Of a stretch of DNA of 64,000 nt, positions 54,034 to 62,949 are shown one piece after another. Where the stretch lies: contig DAOTHY010000002.1 of NCBI GenBank assembly GCA_035447925.1, positions 84,861 through 148,860 on the forward strand, written 5' to 3'. Source of the DNA: JASUTC01 sp035447925. GTDB lineage: Bacteria; Thermotogota; Thermotogae; MWEM01. The translations under genes and the position numbers were made by a program. The notes beneath the pieces were generated by a model. That model saw only the letters and a program-made list of their open reading frames with translations, searched no databases and was not told the origin of the DNA. The stretch's first letter is position 1, and each line of letters opens with the position of its first letter.

Positions 54034-54982
54034 TGAAAATCCTGGAACGCTATCAATTAGCAAAAGAAATAGTGACTGTTGTGGGAGAGAAAATAACGGG
54101 TTTACACTCTGGTCAGCTGCTAGTTGGATACAAAGATGGTCAAGCTCAGGACCCGGTAACCAATTTAGATGAACTCGCACAAAATATGATCATCCAATCA
54201 ATCTTAGAAGTTTTTAATTCGGATCAAATATATGCGGAAGAAAACAACAAGCAGCAAGCGAACTTAGACTCAGATAACTTATGGATCATCGATCCCATTG
54301 ACGGCACGGCAAATTTCATGCATGGCTTACCGCTATGGGGTATTTCTATTGCCTTTGCTCAAAAAGGGCAGGTCATATTTGGAGTTGTGTATTGTCCTGA
54401 GATTCAAAAAATGTATGAAGCGTTTGAGGGAAAAGGGGCTTTCTTGAATGCAAAACCAATATACGTATCAAAAATAGACAATTTAGAACACGCACTGATC
54501 ACCACGGGGCTTACCCATCAGTTAAAAAATCAACCCNNNNNNNNNNNNNNNNNNNNNNNNNNNNNNNNNNNNNNNNNNNNNNNNNNNNNNNNNNNNNNNN
54601 NNNNNNNNNNNNNNNNNNNNNNNNNNNNNNNNNNNNTTTAGAACACGCACTGATCACCACGGGGCTTACCCATCAGTTAAAAAATCAACCCGTACAAAAA
54701 GAACTAATAATGGAGTTGTTCAACAGACTCTTTGAAAAAACTCAAAGAGTCCGAATTTTGGGTTCATCCGTTTTGCAAATATGTGAAGTAGCTGCTGGGC
54801 ATTCTGAAGCGTTCATTGGCACAGGATTAAAACCATGGGATTTTGCAGCAGCAGCAAAAATTCTTTCTGAAGCTGGGGGGAAAACAACCAATTTTAATCA
54901 ACACGAAGCCTCGCTATCTAATCAAGACCTCATCTGTTCTAACTCACTGATTCATAAACAACTCTCGAGTTTGTTGAACTGA
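54033..54982 (+). CDS. inositol monophosphatase family protein, split only by an assembly gap
   Basis: ATG 54033 overlaps the deoC stop (TGATG). Metal site motifs: YAEENN, WIIDPIDGTANFMHGLP and, after the gap, GLKPWDFAAAAKILSEAGG. The frame runs into 100 Ns (54537-54636). The 55 nt before the gap are repeated exactly after it. Removing the Ns and one copy (155 nt) leaves an in-frame gene of 264 codons plus stop, the normal length. So the gene is probably intact. Enzymes of this family dephosphorylate inositol phosphate, fructose-1,6-bisphosphate or similar; the substrate is unknown. Confidence 0.9.
54537..54636. other. 100-N scaffold gap between overlapping contigs
   Basis: Exactly 100 Ns. 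The sequence 54482-54536 is identical to 54637-54691 (55 nt), as when two contigs sharing one 55-mer were joined by a standard gap. Most likely there is no missing sequence. Confidence 0.9.
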
Positions 54983-55049
54983 CACCTGAGAGAATGTTCC
55001 GAAAATATGTAACAATATGCGGTCATATACGTTAATTTAACATAAATCG

Positions 55050-55058
55050 TGATACAAT
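55050..55058 (+). promoter_or_regulatory. extended -10 promoter of the ABC exporter leader
   Basis: TGATACAAT, the same form as at the pyrB leader. Predicted transcript start near 55065, about 20 nt before the leader ORF. Confidence 0.55.
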
Positions 55059-55086
55059 CTTTAGAGATTATTATGGAGGTGCAACG

Positions 55087-55182
55087 ATGATCATGATGCT
55101 TAAACTTGACTTTATATCTGTCGTGGGATACGTCTATCTCGTTACGCCTGCATACTGGATAAATCCGGTTATTAGTGACTAA
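55087..55182 (+). CDS. putative leader peptide of the ABC exporter operon
   Basis: A 31-codon ORF with a strong ribosome binding site (GGAGGTG, spacer 5). The peptide is hydrophobic and aromatic (begins MIMMLKLDF, ends YWINPVISD). It ends 18 nt before a strong terminator that lies between promoter and exporter genes. This layout is known for translation-dependent attenuators that induce antibiotic-resistance and efflux genes when ribosomes stall. I see no clear antiterminator; a six-pair match between UUAUGG near 55072 and the terminator's 5' arm is possible but weak. Confidence 0.5.
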   Translation: MIMMLKLDFISVVGYVYLVTPAYWINPVISD

Positions 55183-55200
55183 ATCACAAATGATATAACA

Positions 55201-55231
55201 GGCCATGACGAGAGTCATGGCCTTTTTTTTT
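55201..55231 (+). terminator. attenuator-like terminator before the ABC exporter
   Basis: 9-bp perfect stem GGCCATGAC / GTCATGGCC, GAGA tetraloop and nine T. It lies between the leader ORF and the exporter genes. Confidence 0.9.
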
Positions 55232-55255
55232 GCAAATTTCTCAGGAGGTGTTTTT

Positions 55256-55357
55256 ATGCAAAAAAAACGATCACAATCTCTAACAACCCGTAATCGAAGG
55301 AACGTTCTTTATTCTTTGAATCGCTTACAACAGTTATTCAACAAGAGTTTCCCGTGA
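55256..55357 (+). CDS. 33-residue basic small protein
   Basis: ATG with a near-perfect ribosome binding site (AGGAGGTG, spacer 5). The product is very basic (begins MQKKRSQSLTTRNRRN, with LNRLQQLF in the middle). Its stop overlaps no gene but the next ORF's ATG follows at once (TGA-ATG). I do not recognise it. It may be a true small protein or a second translated leader. Confidence 0.45.
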   Translation: MQKKRSQSLTTRNRRNVLYSLNRLQQLFNKSFP

Positions 55358-55402
55358 ATGACATGTGAAAATCAATCAGACACAAAGGAGGTACAATTGT
55401 GA
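55358..55402 (+). CDS. 14-residue coupling ORF
   Basis: Begins directly after the stop of the 33-residue ORF and ends in a TGA overlapping the GTG/ATG start of the ABC ATPase gene. It may only serve to carry ribosomes to the exporter start. No own ribosome binding site seen. Confidence 0.3.
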   Translation: MTCENQSDTKEVQL

Positions 55403-56220
55403 TGATATCAAAAGAAGCGGCATTATCAGTCAATCAAGTCAGTAAGTATTTTATTAAAAAAAGGAAAGATCCTTTAAAAGCAGTAGACAATATCACATTT
55501 TCCATCGATGTCGGAGAAACCTTTGGCGTGCTTGGTCCCAACGGTTCAGGTAAATCAACGTTAATCAGAATGATATCAACGTTGTTAATACCTGATCAGG
55601 GAACGATACAGGTCTTTGGTTATAACACAGAAAAAGACTCTGTAAAAGTGAGGGGATTGATCAACCGGGTATCCGTAGAAGCGAGTTTCTTTAAGAAATT
55701 ATCTGCTATAGAAAATCTTTTGTTCACAGCTGGCTTATATGGCATTCCAAAAAAACAAGCTAAGGAAAAACTAAACGTCATCTTTGAAAAGATTGGTTTG
55801 GATAAAAAGCGCCTTAGTGATCCTATCGAAGATTTCTCAAGAGGGATGCAACAGAAAGTGTCAATAGCCAGAGCCTTCTTAACAGCGCCAAGATTACTGT
55901 TATTGGATGAGCCGACTACCGGATTGGATCCAAGGGCAAAAAAAGAAGTGCAAGCCCTTATTTTTGAAGTAAAAGAACAATATGGAACAACCATTCTGTT
56001 AACCACCCATGATATGTATGAAGCCCAAGAGCTGTGTTCAAGAGTCTCAATCCTTCACAAAGGTCAAATTCGAAAGATGGGCAAAATCAATCAGCTGATA
56101 GAAAGTGTTCCAAAAACAGGATTTAAGGAAACCACGTTGGAAGATGTCTTTTTACACTATACGGGAACCAATTTAAATGCCGAACAGGAAAAAGCGGAAG
56201 AAATGCGAGAGGTGTCATAA
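55399..56220 (+). CDS. ABC transporter ATP-binding protein (ABC-2 exporter type)
   Basis: 273 residues. Walker A GPNGSGKST (46-54), signature FSRGMQQKVSIARAF (about 149-163), Walker B LLLLDEPTTGLDP and switch histidine in TTHDMYEAQ. NatA/CcmA-like subfamily, exporting ions, lipids, polysaccharide or drugs. Starts at GTG 55399 (AGGAGG, spacer 7) or ATG 55402. One-nt overlap with the permease gene. Confidence 0.93.
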   Translation: MMISKEAALSVNQVSKYFIKKRKDPLKAVDNITFSIDVGETFGVLGPNGSGKSTLIRMISTLLIPDQGTIQVFGYNTEKDSVKVRGLINRVSVEASFFKKLSAIENLLFTAGLYGIPKKQAKEKLNVIFEKIGLDKKRLSDPIEDFSRGMQQKVSIARAFLTAPRLLLLDEPTTGLDPRAKKEVQALIFEVKEQYGTTILLTTHDMYEAQELCSRVSILHKGQIRKMGKINQLIESVPKTGFKETTLEDVFLHYTGTNLNAEQEKAEEMREVS

Positions 56221-57044
56221 TGCAATTAGTATTAAGAGAATTAAGAGCAGCGTGGGCGTTTGTTGAAAGAAATTTCAATTTAACCAAAAGATATTGGAAA
56301 TGGGAAGTTGTCTTTTTGGCCTATACAGTTGCCAATTCGGTAACCATGGGTTTCATCGGAAAAGGCGTTGAATCGTTTTCCGGAGCAGTTGTGGATGTAA
56401 ATTATCTCATTTTATACATGTTAATCGGATCCATTCTTTGGGGTTATCTTTCCATACTCTTTGAAATCGTTGCCGAAACAGTGGCATGGGAACGCTGGGA
56501 AGAAACCATTGAATACACCTTTATGTCCCCAATATCCAGGGCAACTCATTTATTAAGTGTATGTTGGTATTCCATCTTATATGGATTACTCAGAAGCGCT
56601 TTGATATTATTCTTCGTATCTTGGTTCTTCAAACTCAATCTGAGTGAGGCCAATATCGCCGCAGCTGGAGGTGTTCTGGCCGTCGGAAGCCTTTCATTCA
56701 TAGGATTGGGAATGATTGCAGCGATTTTACCGTTGATCTCACCGGAAAAAGGCGTTCAAGTCGTTCATATTTTTCAAGCCTTATTACTCATGTTTTCAGG
56801 TGTATATTATGAAGTGGAAGTCTTACCCATGTGGATGCAGAAAGTGGCATGGATATCTCCAGCAACTTATGCATTAAAAGGAATGCGTGAAGCGATTCTT
56901 GAGGGAAAAGCCTTTACATCCCTAAACAACTACACAATTCCGTTATTATTAATGGGCATTGTAATGCTCCCCGTGGGAATCTTTGCCTTCAAAAAAATGG
57001 AAGAACATGCTAAGAAAAAAGGTCTTTTAAAAAGAAACGGATAA
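56220..57044 (+). CDS. ABC-2 type transporter permease
   Basis: 274 residues with six hydrophobic segments and the ABC-2 pattern: coupling region ETVAWERWEETIEYTFMSPISR, then LFFVSWFFKLNL, GVYYEVEVLPMWMQKVAWISPATYALKGMREAIL (the conserved ABC-2 signature). Partner of the ATPase upstream (ATG overlaps its stop). Substrate unknown. Confidence 0.92.
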   Translation: MQLVLRELRAAWAFVERNFNLTKRYWKWEVVFLAYTVANSVTMGFIGKGVESFSGAVVDVNYLILYMLIGSILWGYLSILFEIVAETVAWERWEETIEYTFMSPISRATHLLSVCWYSILYGLLRSALILFFVSWFFKLNLSEANIAAAGGVLAVGSLSFIGLGMIAAILPLISPEKGVQVVHIFQALLLMFSGVYYEVEVLPMWMQKVAWISPATYALKGMREAILEGKAFTSLNNYTIPLLLMGIVMLPVGIFAFKKMEEHAKKKGLLKRNG

Positions 57045-57055
57045 TACAAAACGGG

Positions 57056-57078
57056 TGGTCGTTTTGATAACGACCACT
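57056..57078. terminator. hairpin between convergent genes
   Basis: 9-bp stem GTGGTCGTT / AACGACCAC with a TTGAT loop. The following T run is poor (TTATCTCC), so termination may be weak. Confidence 0.5.
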
Positions 57079-57120
57079 TATCTCCTTTAAAATTCCAAAT
57101 TCAATTGGTACTTGTGATGA

Positions 57121-58314
57121 TTAATGATTTTTGTGGATACTGATGACAGAACGGCTAAAAATAATCTTGAATAGAACTATCAGATAAACCGGCCATACGA
57201 CAAACGCCATATTTAATACCATTAAAAGCGTTTCGAAAAATGTTTTAATAACACTCTCCTTTATAACGCTAACGCTAATAGCTATCTCAATTGCCAATAA
57301 CAAAGAAATAATCAATGAAACGAAGAAAAAACCAATAGAAATCGGAACAATCAAACCAGCCACTGCAAAAGCCACTAAGATGTGAACCATTGTTATGAAA
57401 AAGAAGAAATTCTTAATGTAAAAAGGAGCTGACTGGTTAAACCAGTTCCGGCGCTGTCTGATGAAATGGAAATAATTCTTCGGTGCTCTTTCCTGTGCAA
57501 ACAAAGAGAGGAAAAACCTTATTTTTGCCCGCCTTTTCTTTACATATTCTAAAATGTAGGTATCTTCGCTACTGATACCATCGGAATACACAAGCCCTTG
57601 CACTACTGATTTTCTGACAAAGTAACCTGAACCACTGAATTGATGAGTATTCAGATGTGTCAACTGAAAAATCATATTCATGAGTTCTTCTCTATCTGCT
57701 AAATGATTTACAAGACAATCTTTATGATTGTTACGTCTTGCGATATGTAAAACATCAAGCTTTTCACTTTTCATGGCTGATAATGCCTTTTTAAAATCTG
57801 ATTGACTAATGATCGTATCGGCATCAATGACAAGAAAAAGATCAGCTTCCTTCTCATTAAATGCTTCTTCCAAAGCAAACGCTTTGGGATGAACACAAAT
57901 ATCCCGCTTCTTCAGCCGTCTGATTTCCAATCGTTTTGGGTGTTTTTGTGCTACCTGGATGAGTTCCTGAAGGGTTTGGTCAGTTGACCCGTCATCATAA
58001 AGAAGAATTCGAATCTTTTTTGGAAAGGACAAATAGTGATTAACCGTATTGATAATCGTTTCGCCCTCATTTTTTATCGCCACAACAATACAGACATCCA
58101 TTTCTTCATCAGAAATCAACAACCGATAAGCATTTTTTTCATAAAGCAATTGTGTATTGATCGTTTTTAGCAAATAGGCTAAAGAAGAAAAGAATATTAT
58201 TAAAAACATCACTACTGAATGATAGAAATAGGACTCATCTGTAATCAAAAATGCCGTAAGTGTGGATATGATAATGATGCAAAACTGAATAAATGCTTTG
58301 ACCCTGGTCGTCAA
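57121..58314 (-). CDS. membrane glycosyltransferase family 2, BcsA/hyaluronan-synthase-like
   Basis: 397 residues. Two N-terminal membrane helices, a GT-A domain with DDGSTD (107-112), DAD (164-166), SGSGYF acceptor region, SSEDTYI (TED-like) and RQRRNW (QxxRW), then three or four C-terminal helices. The QxxRW motif marks processive, polymer-extruding GT2 enzymes. May make an exopolysaccharide or a long glycan; no PilZ domain or partner genes nearby. TTG start at 58314 with GGAG about 9 nt upstream. Confidence 0.87.
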   Translation of the reverse strand: MTTRVKAFIQFCIIIISTLTAFLITDESYFYHSVVMFLIIFFSSLAYLLKTINTQLLYEKNAYRLLISDEEMDVCIVVAIKNEGETIINTVNHYLSFPKKIRILLYDDGSTDQTLQELIQVAQKHPKRLEIRRLKKRDICVHPKAFALEEAFNEKEADLFLVIDADTIISQSDFKKALSAMKSEKLDVLHIARRNNHKDCLVNHLADREELMNMIFQLTHLNTHQFSGSGYFVRKSVVQGLVYSDGISSEDTYILEYVKKRRAKIRFFLSLFAQERAPKNYFHFIRQRRNWFNQSAPFYIKNFFFFITMVHILVAFAVAGLIVPISIGFFFVSLIISLLLAIEIAISVSVIKESVIKTFFETLLMVLNMAFVVWPVYLIVLFKIIFSRSVISIHKNH

Positions 58315-58344
58315 TTTTCGCTGCTCCTTTAAACTTACTGATTC

Positions 58345-58353
58345 ATTCTAACA
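58345..58353 (-). promoter_or_regulatory. extended -10 promoter for the BcsA-like glycosyltransferase
   Basis: Minus strand TGTTAGAAT, about 30 nt before the TTG start. Confidence 0.45.
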
Positions 58354-58450
58354 CGAAAAAAATGCGATTACAAGCCATAGAATGCTAAAATTCGGACTAA
58401 TCACAGTTTTAATCGTATCAAAAACAAGTCAACCAATGAGATTTGTCTCG

Positions 58451-58459
58451 TGCTATAAT
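58451..58459 (+). promoter_or_regulatory. extended -10 promoter for the unknown protein and amidohydrolase
   Basis: TGCTATAAT, about 75 nt before the start of the unknown gene. Confidence 0.55.
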
Positions 58460-58536
58460 TATGGTAAAATTGAGAGGTTTTTGTGCATTGGTCTTGTTTA
58501 ATTTGTTCTAATTATACCATTTAAGGGGTTGTTTTG

Positions 58537-59154
58537 ATGGAAATACCCATGCATCTGATTACCATTCAAAACCCAGATTGGTTTTTTTCTCCTTCTGAGA
58601 TGTATTTTGGTTACATCATTCGAACCGGAAAATGCATCATCGAAAACAGAGGGGATTTTGAATTTCTGACAAAAAGAAAAAATTTCATGACGCTAAGTTA
58701 TCTTTCATCCGATGAAAATATCATACGGGAAATTTCCATCAATTCATATGATCCAAAAAACATGATTGCTTATTTCCAGTACGAAGAAAACTTACCTTAT
58801 GAAATTACACAAATATACAAACACAAGATTGTCAGCCATATTCTGAAATACTGTTCCATTTCTGCCATCATTACACAACTCAACTACCTCATCACCTTAG
58901 ATAAAGAATTGTTTAATAATGAATATTTGGAATGGCTGGACCATGCGGTTAATCAACCCGAGAATATCAATGGTGAAGAAAAATCAAAATTAAGAACCCT
59001 GATCAACATCTTTTCCAACAGTTATATCACGACCCTTTATTCACAAGGATATCACTATGATCAGGAACAGATCAAAAGTGACGAATCACAAATTATCTAC
59101 AAAATTCATGAAATGAAATATTTAAACGATATAGGAATGGTCAGAATTATTTGA
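58537..59154 (+). CDS. protein of unknown function, 205 residues
   Basis: Soluble, no signal peptide, acidic and rich in Ile/Tyr/Asn. The C-terminal half is helical (EEKSKLRTLINIFSNSYITTLY...). No motif that I recognise. ATG 58537 follows AAGGGG; TTG 58534 is adjacent. It lies 16 nt before an amidohydrolase gene and is probably cotranscribed with it. Confidence 0.7.
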   Translation: MEIPMHLITIQNPDWFFSPSEMYFGYIIRTGKCIIENRGDFEFLTKRKNFMTLSYLSSDENIIREISINSYDPKNMIAYFQYEENLPYEITQIYKHKIVSHILKYCSISAIITQLNYLITLDKELFNNEYLEWLDHAVNQPENINGEEKSKLRTLINIFSNSYITTLYSQGYHYDQEQIKSDESQIIYKIHEMKYLNDIGMVRII

Positions 59155-59170
59155 TCAGTCTGGAGGAAAA

Positions 59171-60652
59171 GTGAATATAAGATTAACCGGATTAAAAATT
59201 TACAATACACAAACACAAGAATTTGAAGTCAGAAATATCGACATACATGAAAAAAAATACAAGCAAGCAGGAACAGCGCAGTATGAGGAATCTTGCGATG
59301 TCATCAACTTGCGCAATCATTATCTTTATCCCGCCATCATTGATTCTCATTTACACTTGCTTGGCATTGGCGTTGAGCAAAATAGATACAATTTGAACCA
59401 CATCACCTCAGCCGAATCATTGAAAACCGTCATCATAACTCAAGACACATCATTTGTGGTTCTACGGGGATGGGATGAAAGTCATTTGGGCTTTTTCCCC
59501 GACAGGGCGTTTATCGATTCTGTCTTACCGGACCGAAAATGTTTGCTCATAAGAAAATGCGGTCATACAGCGACTTGCAACAGTCTATTGATTGAAGCTT
59601 TAAAACAAAACGGCATTGCCGAAACGGACGATTCGGATTTTAGCCGTGGTATTTTAAAGGAAAGAACATTAGAACTCACCATGCAACTGATTCAATATTC
59701 AAAGAAAGATCTCGTCCATTTTCTGGCAAAAGCCTCCGATTCAGTAAAGAAAACGGGCATTACATGTGTTCATTCCGACGATTATCATTCCAACCATATC
59801 ATCGACTTAGTAGACGTTTTGAAAAACCAAAAAGAGATACGAATTTTTGAAAAGATAAATCCTAAAACGATCAAAGAACTAAATGATTTTATTGAATCAG
59901 ATGTTTTTCATGCAAACGAAACAGAATACACTTCCATTCGTTCAGTGAAGACCTTTTTAGATGGTTCCTTTGGCGCCAAAAGCGCTTATCTTAAAAAGCC
60001 TTATCAAGGCACACAAAACAAAGGTGTTCTATATATGAACAGTGATGAATTTGCCCAATACGTTCGCATCTGTGAAGAAAACGATTTGCAACTGTTGGTA
60101 CATATCATTGGTGATGGTGCATTGGATGTTGCCTTAGATGGATTTCAGAGATCAATCACATCCTACAATCCCCTGAGGCATCGCATTATTCATATACAAA
60201 TGGCTTCAGACGAACAACTCAAAAGAATAAAAGAAATGAACCTTTACTTAAGCATTCAGCCTATATTTTATACCAGTGATTATGATATGGCTTTGAATAT
60301 TCTTGGAAAAGAAAGAATGGAACAGATCGCCTATCCCTTCAAGCGAGCATTGGATTTGGGAATTGAATGTTCACTTTCCACAGATGCTCCCGTAGAGGAT
60401 TACAATCCATTTAAAAACATGGTGAGTGCCACGCATTTTTTTGACCTGAAAACGGCTTTCGAGAAATACACCTTGGCCTCTGCCAAAGCTGGTTTCATGG
60501 AAAACCGTCTTGGCAGAATAGCAGACGGCTATGCGGCTGATGGATTTATTTCAGATAAAAATATCTTCGAACTGAACAATGAACAATTAGCATCATTTCA
60601 ACCCAAAGCAATCATTTATGATGGAAAAATTAATCATTACATTTCAGACTAA
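59171..60652 (+). CDS. amidohydrolase, YtcJ/AepA-like
   Basis: 493 residues of the metal-dependent amidohydrolase superfamily: DSHLHLLG (metal HxH), RKCGHTATCNS, KTFLDGSFGAKSAYL (typical of YtcJ-like exoenzymes), LVHIIGDGALDVAL, STDAPVEDYNPF (metal Asp) and a C-terminal LGRIADGYAADG. The start is GTG 59171 (GGAGG, spacer 5). No signal peptide, so cytoplasmic. Substrate unknown; predicted to cleave an amide bond. Confidence 0.87.
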   Translation: MNIRLTGLKIYNTQTQEFEVRNIDIHEKKYKQAGTAQYEESCDVINLRNHYLYPAIIDSHLHLLGIGVEQNRYNLNHITSAESLKTVIITQDTSFVVLRGWDESHLGFFPDRAFIDSVLPDRKCLLIRKCGHTATCNSLLIEALKQNGIAETDDSDFSRGILKERTLELTMQLIQYSKKDLVHFLAKASDSVKKTGITCVHSDDYHSNHIIDLVDVLKNQKEIRIFEKINPKTIKELNDFIESDVFHANETEYTSIRSVKTFLDGSFGAKSAYLKKPYQGTQNKGVLYMNSDEFAQYVRICEENDLQLLVHIIGDGALDVALDGFQRSITSYNPLRHRIIHIQMASDEQLKRIKEMNLYLSIQPIFYTSDYDMALNILGKERMEQIAYPFKRALDLGIECSLSTDAPVEDYNPFKNMVSATHFFDLKTAFEKYTLASAKAGFMENRLGRIADGYAADGFISDKNIFELNNEQLASFQPKAIIYDGKINHYISD

Positions 60653-60668
60653 AAAGGAGGATCACTAG

Positions 60669-62843
60669 ATGTTAGGAATAGTTGTTATCGCAGTTATCGC
60701 AGCACTAAGTTTTGCAGCTATTAACTTTTCACGAGTCAAGAAATTGGATACCGGAACACCTTTGATGCAAGAGATCGCAAGTGCCATCCAAGAGGGTGCC
60801 GATGCCTTCATCAGACACGAGTACAAAACCATCTTCATCTTAGCCGTTTTTATCGCAATAATACTCATGGTTTTGGTTTCTTGGTACACCGGTGTTGCCT
60901 TTATCCTGGGAGCTGTCATGAGCGCATCCGCAGGCTGGATAGGTATGAAAATAGCCACTTTGGCCAATGTAAGGGTTTCAAACATGGCAAGAAAGACCAA
61001 CAGTTTGGGGAAAACCTTAAAAGTTGCCTTCCAGGGTGGAAGTGTTATGGGCCTCAGTGTTGGCGGTTTTGCATTGTTAGGTTTAATCCTGGTTTATTAT
61101 GTATTTGGAAAATTATTGGGCCAGGTAGAAGTACAGAATTTAACCATCGTCAGCAATTGGTTTGGTATTAATTTCATCCCCTTTACCATGACCGTCTCAG
61201 GTTATGCCTTGGGATGTTCGATCATCGCCATGTTTGACAGGGTTGGCGGTGGTATTTACACCAAAGCTGCAGATATGGGTGCTGACTTGGTGGGAAAAAC
61301 TGAAGCCAAGATACCTGAAGACGACCCCAGAAACCCCGCAACCATCGCAGACAATGTTGGAGACAACGTAGGTGATGTTGCCGGATTAGGCGCAGACCTT
61401 CTTGAAAGTTATGTGGGAGCCATCGTCTCGGCCGTAATTTTATCCGCTTATATCTTCTACACCAATTTACAGAACCCTGACGTCACGTTGAGATTAAGTG
61501 GTGACTTAGTCCAAAAACTCATCACCTTCCCGCTTATTTTCGCCGGGATTGGCGTCATCTCAAGTATTTTAGGGATCCTCTTCCTCATAGTCAAAAAGGT
61601 CTCTGAAAAGCCGCATAAAGAACTCAACATTTCAACTTGGACATCAGCAGCACTTACCATCATCCTGACCGGTGTTTTTACTTATTTCCATTTCAACGGC
61701 GAAAACTTACAGGGTAGCGGTTTTTCAGTAGGAGTGCTTTCCCCCTGGTATTCTGCCATTTTGGGTATCATTAGTGGAATCATCATCGGTCAATTAGCAG
61801 AATACTACACCAGTTACGATTTCAAACCTACCATAAATATTGCTAACGCTTCAAAACAAGGAACTGCATTAACAATTACCCAGGGATTGGCAGTTGGAAT
61901 GAAATCAACTTTCTTCCCGGTCATCGTTCTAGCCATTACTACCATCCTTGCAAATGCCTTTGCAGGACTTTACGGAGTAGCTATGGCGGCTATCGGGATG
62001 CTTTCATTTGTTGCTGCAACGGTATCAGTAGACACATATGGTCCGATAGCTGATAATGCAGGTGGTATCAGCGAAATGTCCAAATTGGATCCGAAGGTCA
62101 GAAAAATAACTGATAAACTGGATTCAGTCGGAAACACCACAGCAGCTATCGGTAAAGGATTTGCCATCGGATCAGCTGCATTGGCGGCACTTTCTCTTTT
62201 CGCCTCTTATCTCTATTCACAAGCCCAACCGGGAGAAAATGTTGGTTATAATCTGATCCTCAACATGATCGACACCATGACACTGGCAGGGGCTATGGTT
62301 GGTGCTGCTTTACCGTATCTTTTCTCAGGTATTTTGATTGAAGCGGTTGCAAATGCCGCCAGAAAAATGGTTGACGAAGTCAGAAGGCAATTCAAAAGTG
62401 AACCAAGAATCCTCACAGGAGAAGTCAAACCGGATTATAAAACCTGTATCGAAATATCTTCAGCCGGTGCTTTAGCTGAAATGAAAGTACCCGCATTGAT
62501 TGCCGTATTAACTCCGATTGTTACTGGATTCTTATTCGGAGCTCAGTTTGTTGGTGGCTTGTTAATCGGTACAACTCTTTCCGGTATCATGCTTGCTCTC
62601 TTCACAGCCAATTCAGGTGGAGCATGGGATAACGGTAAAAAACTCATCGAATCCGGCGGAATTGAAGGCGAAGGTAAAGGCTCTGAAGCTCATTCTGCAG
62701 GAGTTGTTGGAGATACCGTTGGCGATCCTCTCAAAGACACCGTTGGACCATCATTGGATATTTTGATCAAAATCATGGCTGTTATCTCTCTGATCATGGT
62801 TTCAATATTCCAAAAGTACAATTTGATGGAATTATTCAAATAA
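60669..62843 (+). CDS. hppA: membrane-bound pyrophosphatase, K+-dependent type
   Basis: 724 residues, about 16 membrane segments. Pumps H+ or Na+ using pyrophosphate. Catalytic motifs: the FDRVGGGIYTKAADMGADLVGK pyrophosphate region (about 190-212), DDPRNPATIADNVGDNVGD (from about 217), and a C-terminal GGAWDNGKK and GDTVGDPLKDTVGPS. The residue after GNTT is Ala (GNTTAAIGKG, near 487), as in K+-dependent enzymes; K+-independent ones have Lys. Many K+-dependent members pump Na+, including that of T. maritima; whether this one does is inferred. Ribosome binding site GGAGG. Confidence 0.97.
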   Translation: MLGIVVIAVIAALSFAAINFSRVKKLDTGTPLMQEIASAIQEGADAFIRHEYKTIFILAVFIAIILMVLVSWYTGVAFILGAVMSASAGWIGMKIATLANVRVSNMARKTNSLGKTLKVAFQGGSVMGLSVGGFALLGLILVYYVFGKLLGQVEVQNLTIVSNWFGINFIPFTMTVSGYALGCSIIAMFDRVGGGIYTKAADMGADLVGKTEAKIPEDDPRNPATIADNVGDNVGDVAGLGADLLESYVGAIVSAVILSAYIFYTNLQNPDVTLRLSGDLVQKLITFPLIFAGIGVISSILGILFLIVKKVSEKPHKELNISTWTSAALTIILTGVFTYFHFNGENLQGSGFSVGVLSPWYSAILGIISGIIIGQLAEYYTSYDFKPTINIANASKQGTALTITQGLAVGMKSTFFPVIVLAITTILANAFAGLYGVAMAAIGMLSFVAATVSVDTYGPIADNAGGISEMSKLDPKVRKITDKLDSVGNTTAAIGKGFAIGSAALAALSLFASYLYSQAQPGENVGYNLILNMIDTMTLAGAMVGAALPYLFSGILIEAVANAARKMVDEVRRQFKSEPRILTGEVKPDYKTCIEISSAGALAEMKVPALIAVLTPIVTGFLFGAQFVGGLLIGTTLSGIMLALFTANSGGAWDNGKKLIESGGIEGEGKGSEAHSAGVVGDTVGDPLKDTVGPSLDILIKIMAVISLIMVSIFQKYNLMELFK

Positions 62844-62863
62844 AATACATTTACCACTACTTC

Positions 62864-62897
62864 AAGGGAATGGTGACCGCCATTCCCTTTTTTTATT
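62864..62897 (+). terminator. terminator after hppA
   Basis: 10-bp stem AAGGGAATGG / CCATTCCCTT followed by seven T. Confidence 0.92.
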
Positions 62898-62910
62898 TTG
62901 AATCAATTAT

Positions 62911-62919
62911 TGGTATAAT
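62911..62919 (+). promoter_or_regulatory. extended -10 promoter for the MscS-like gene
   Basis: TGGTATAAT, 30 nt before the start codon. Confidence 0.6.
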
Positions 62920-62949
62920 AAATCCTAAGAAAAGAGAAGGAGAGAATAC

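Noticed and set aside
54482..54691. Direct repeat of 55 nt on both sides of the gap
   Set aside because: It fits an assembly overlap: 100 Ns and an exact k-mer-length duplication that restores the frame when collapsed.
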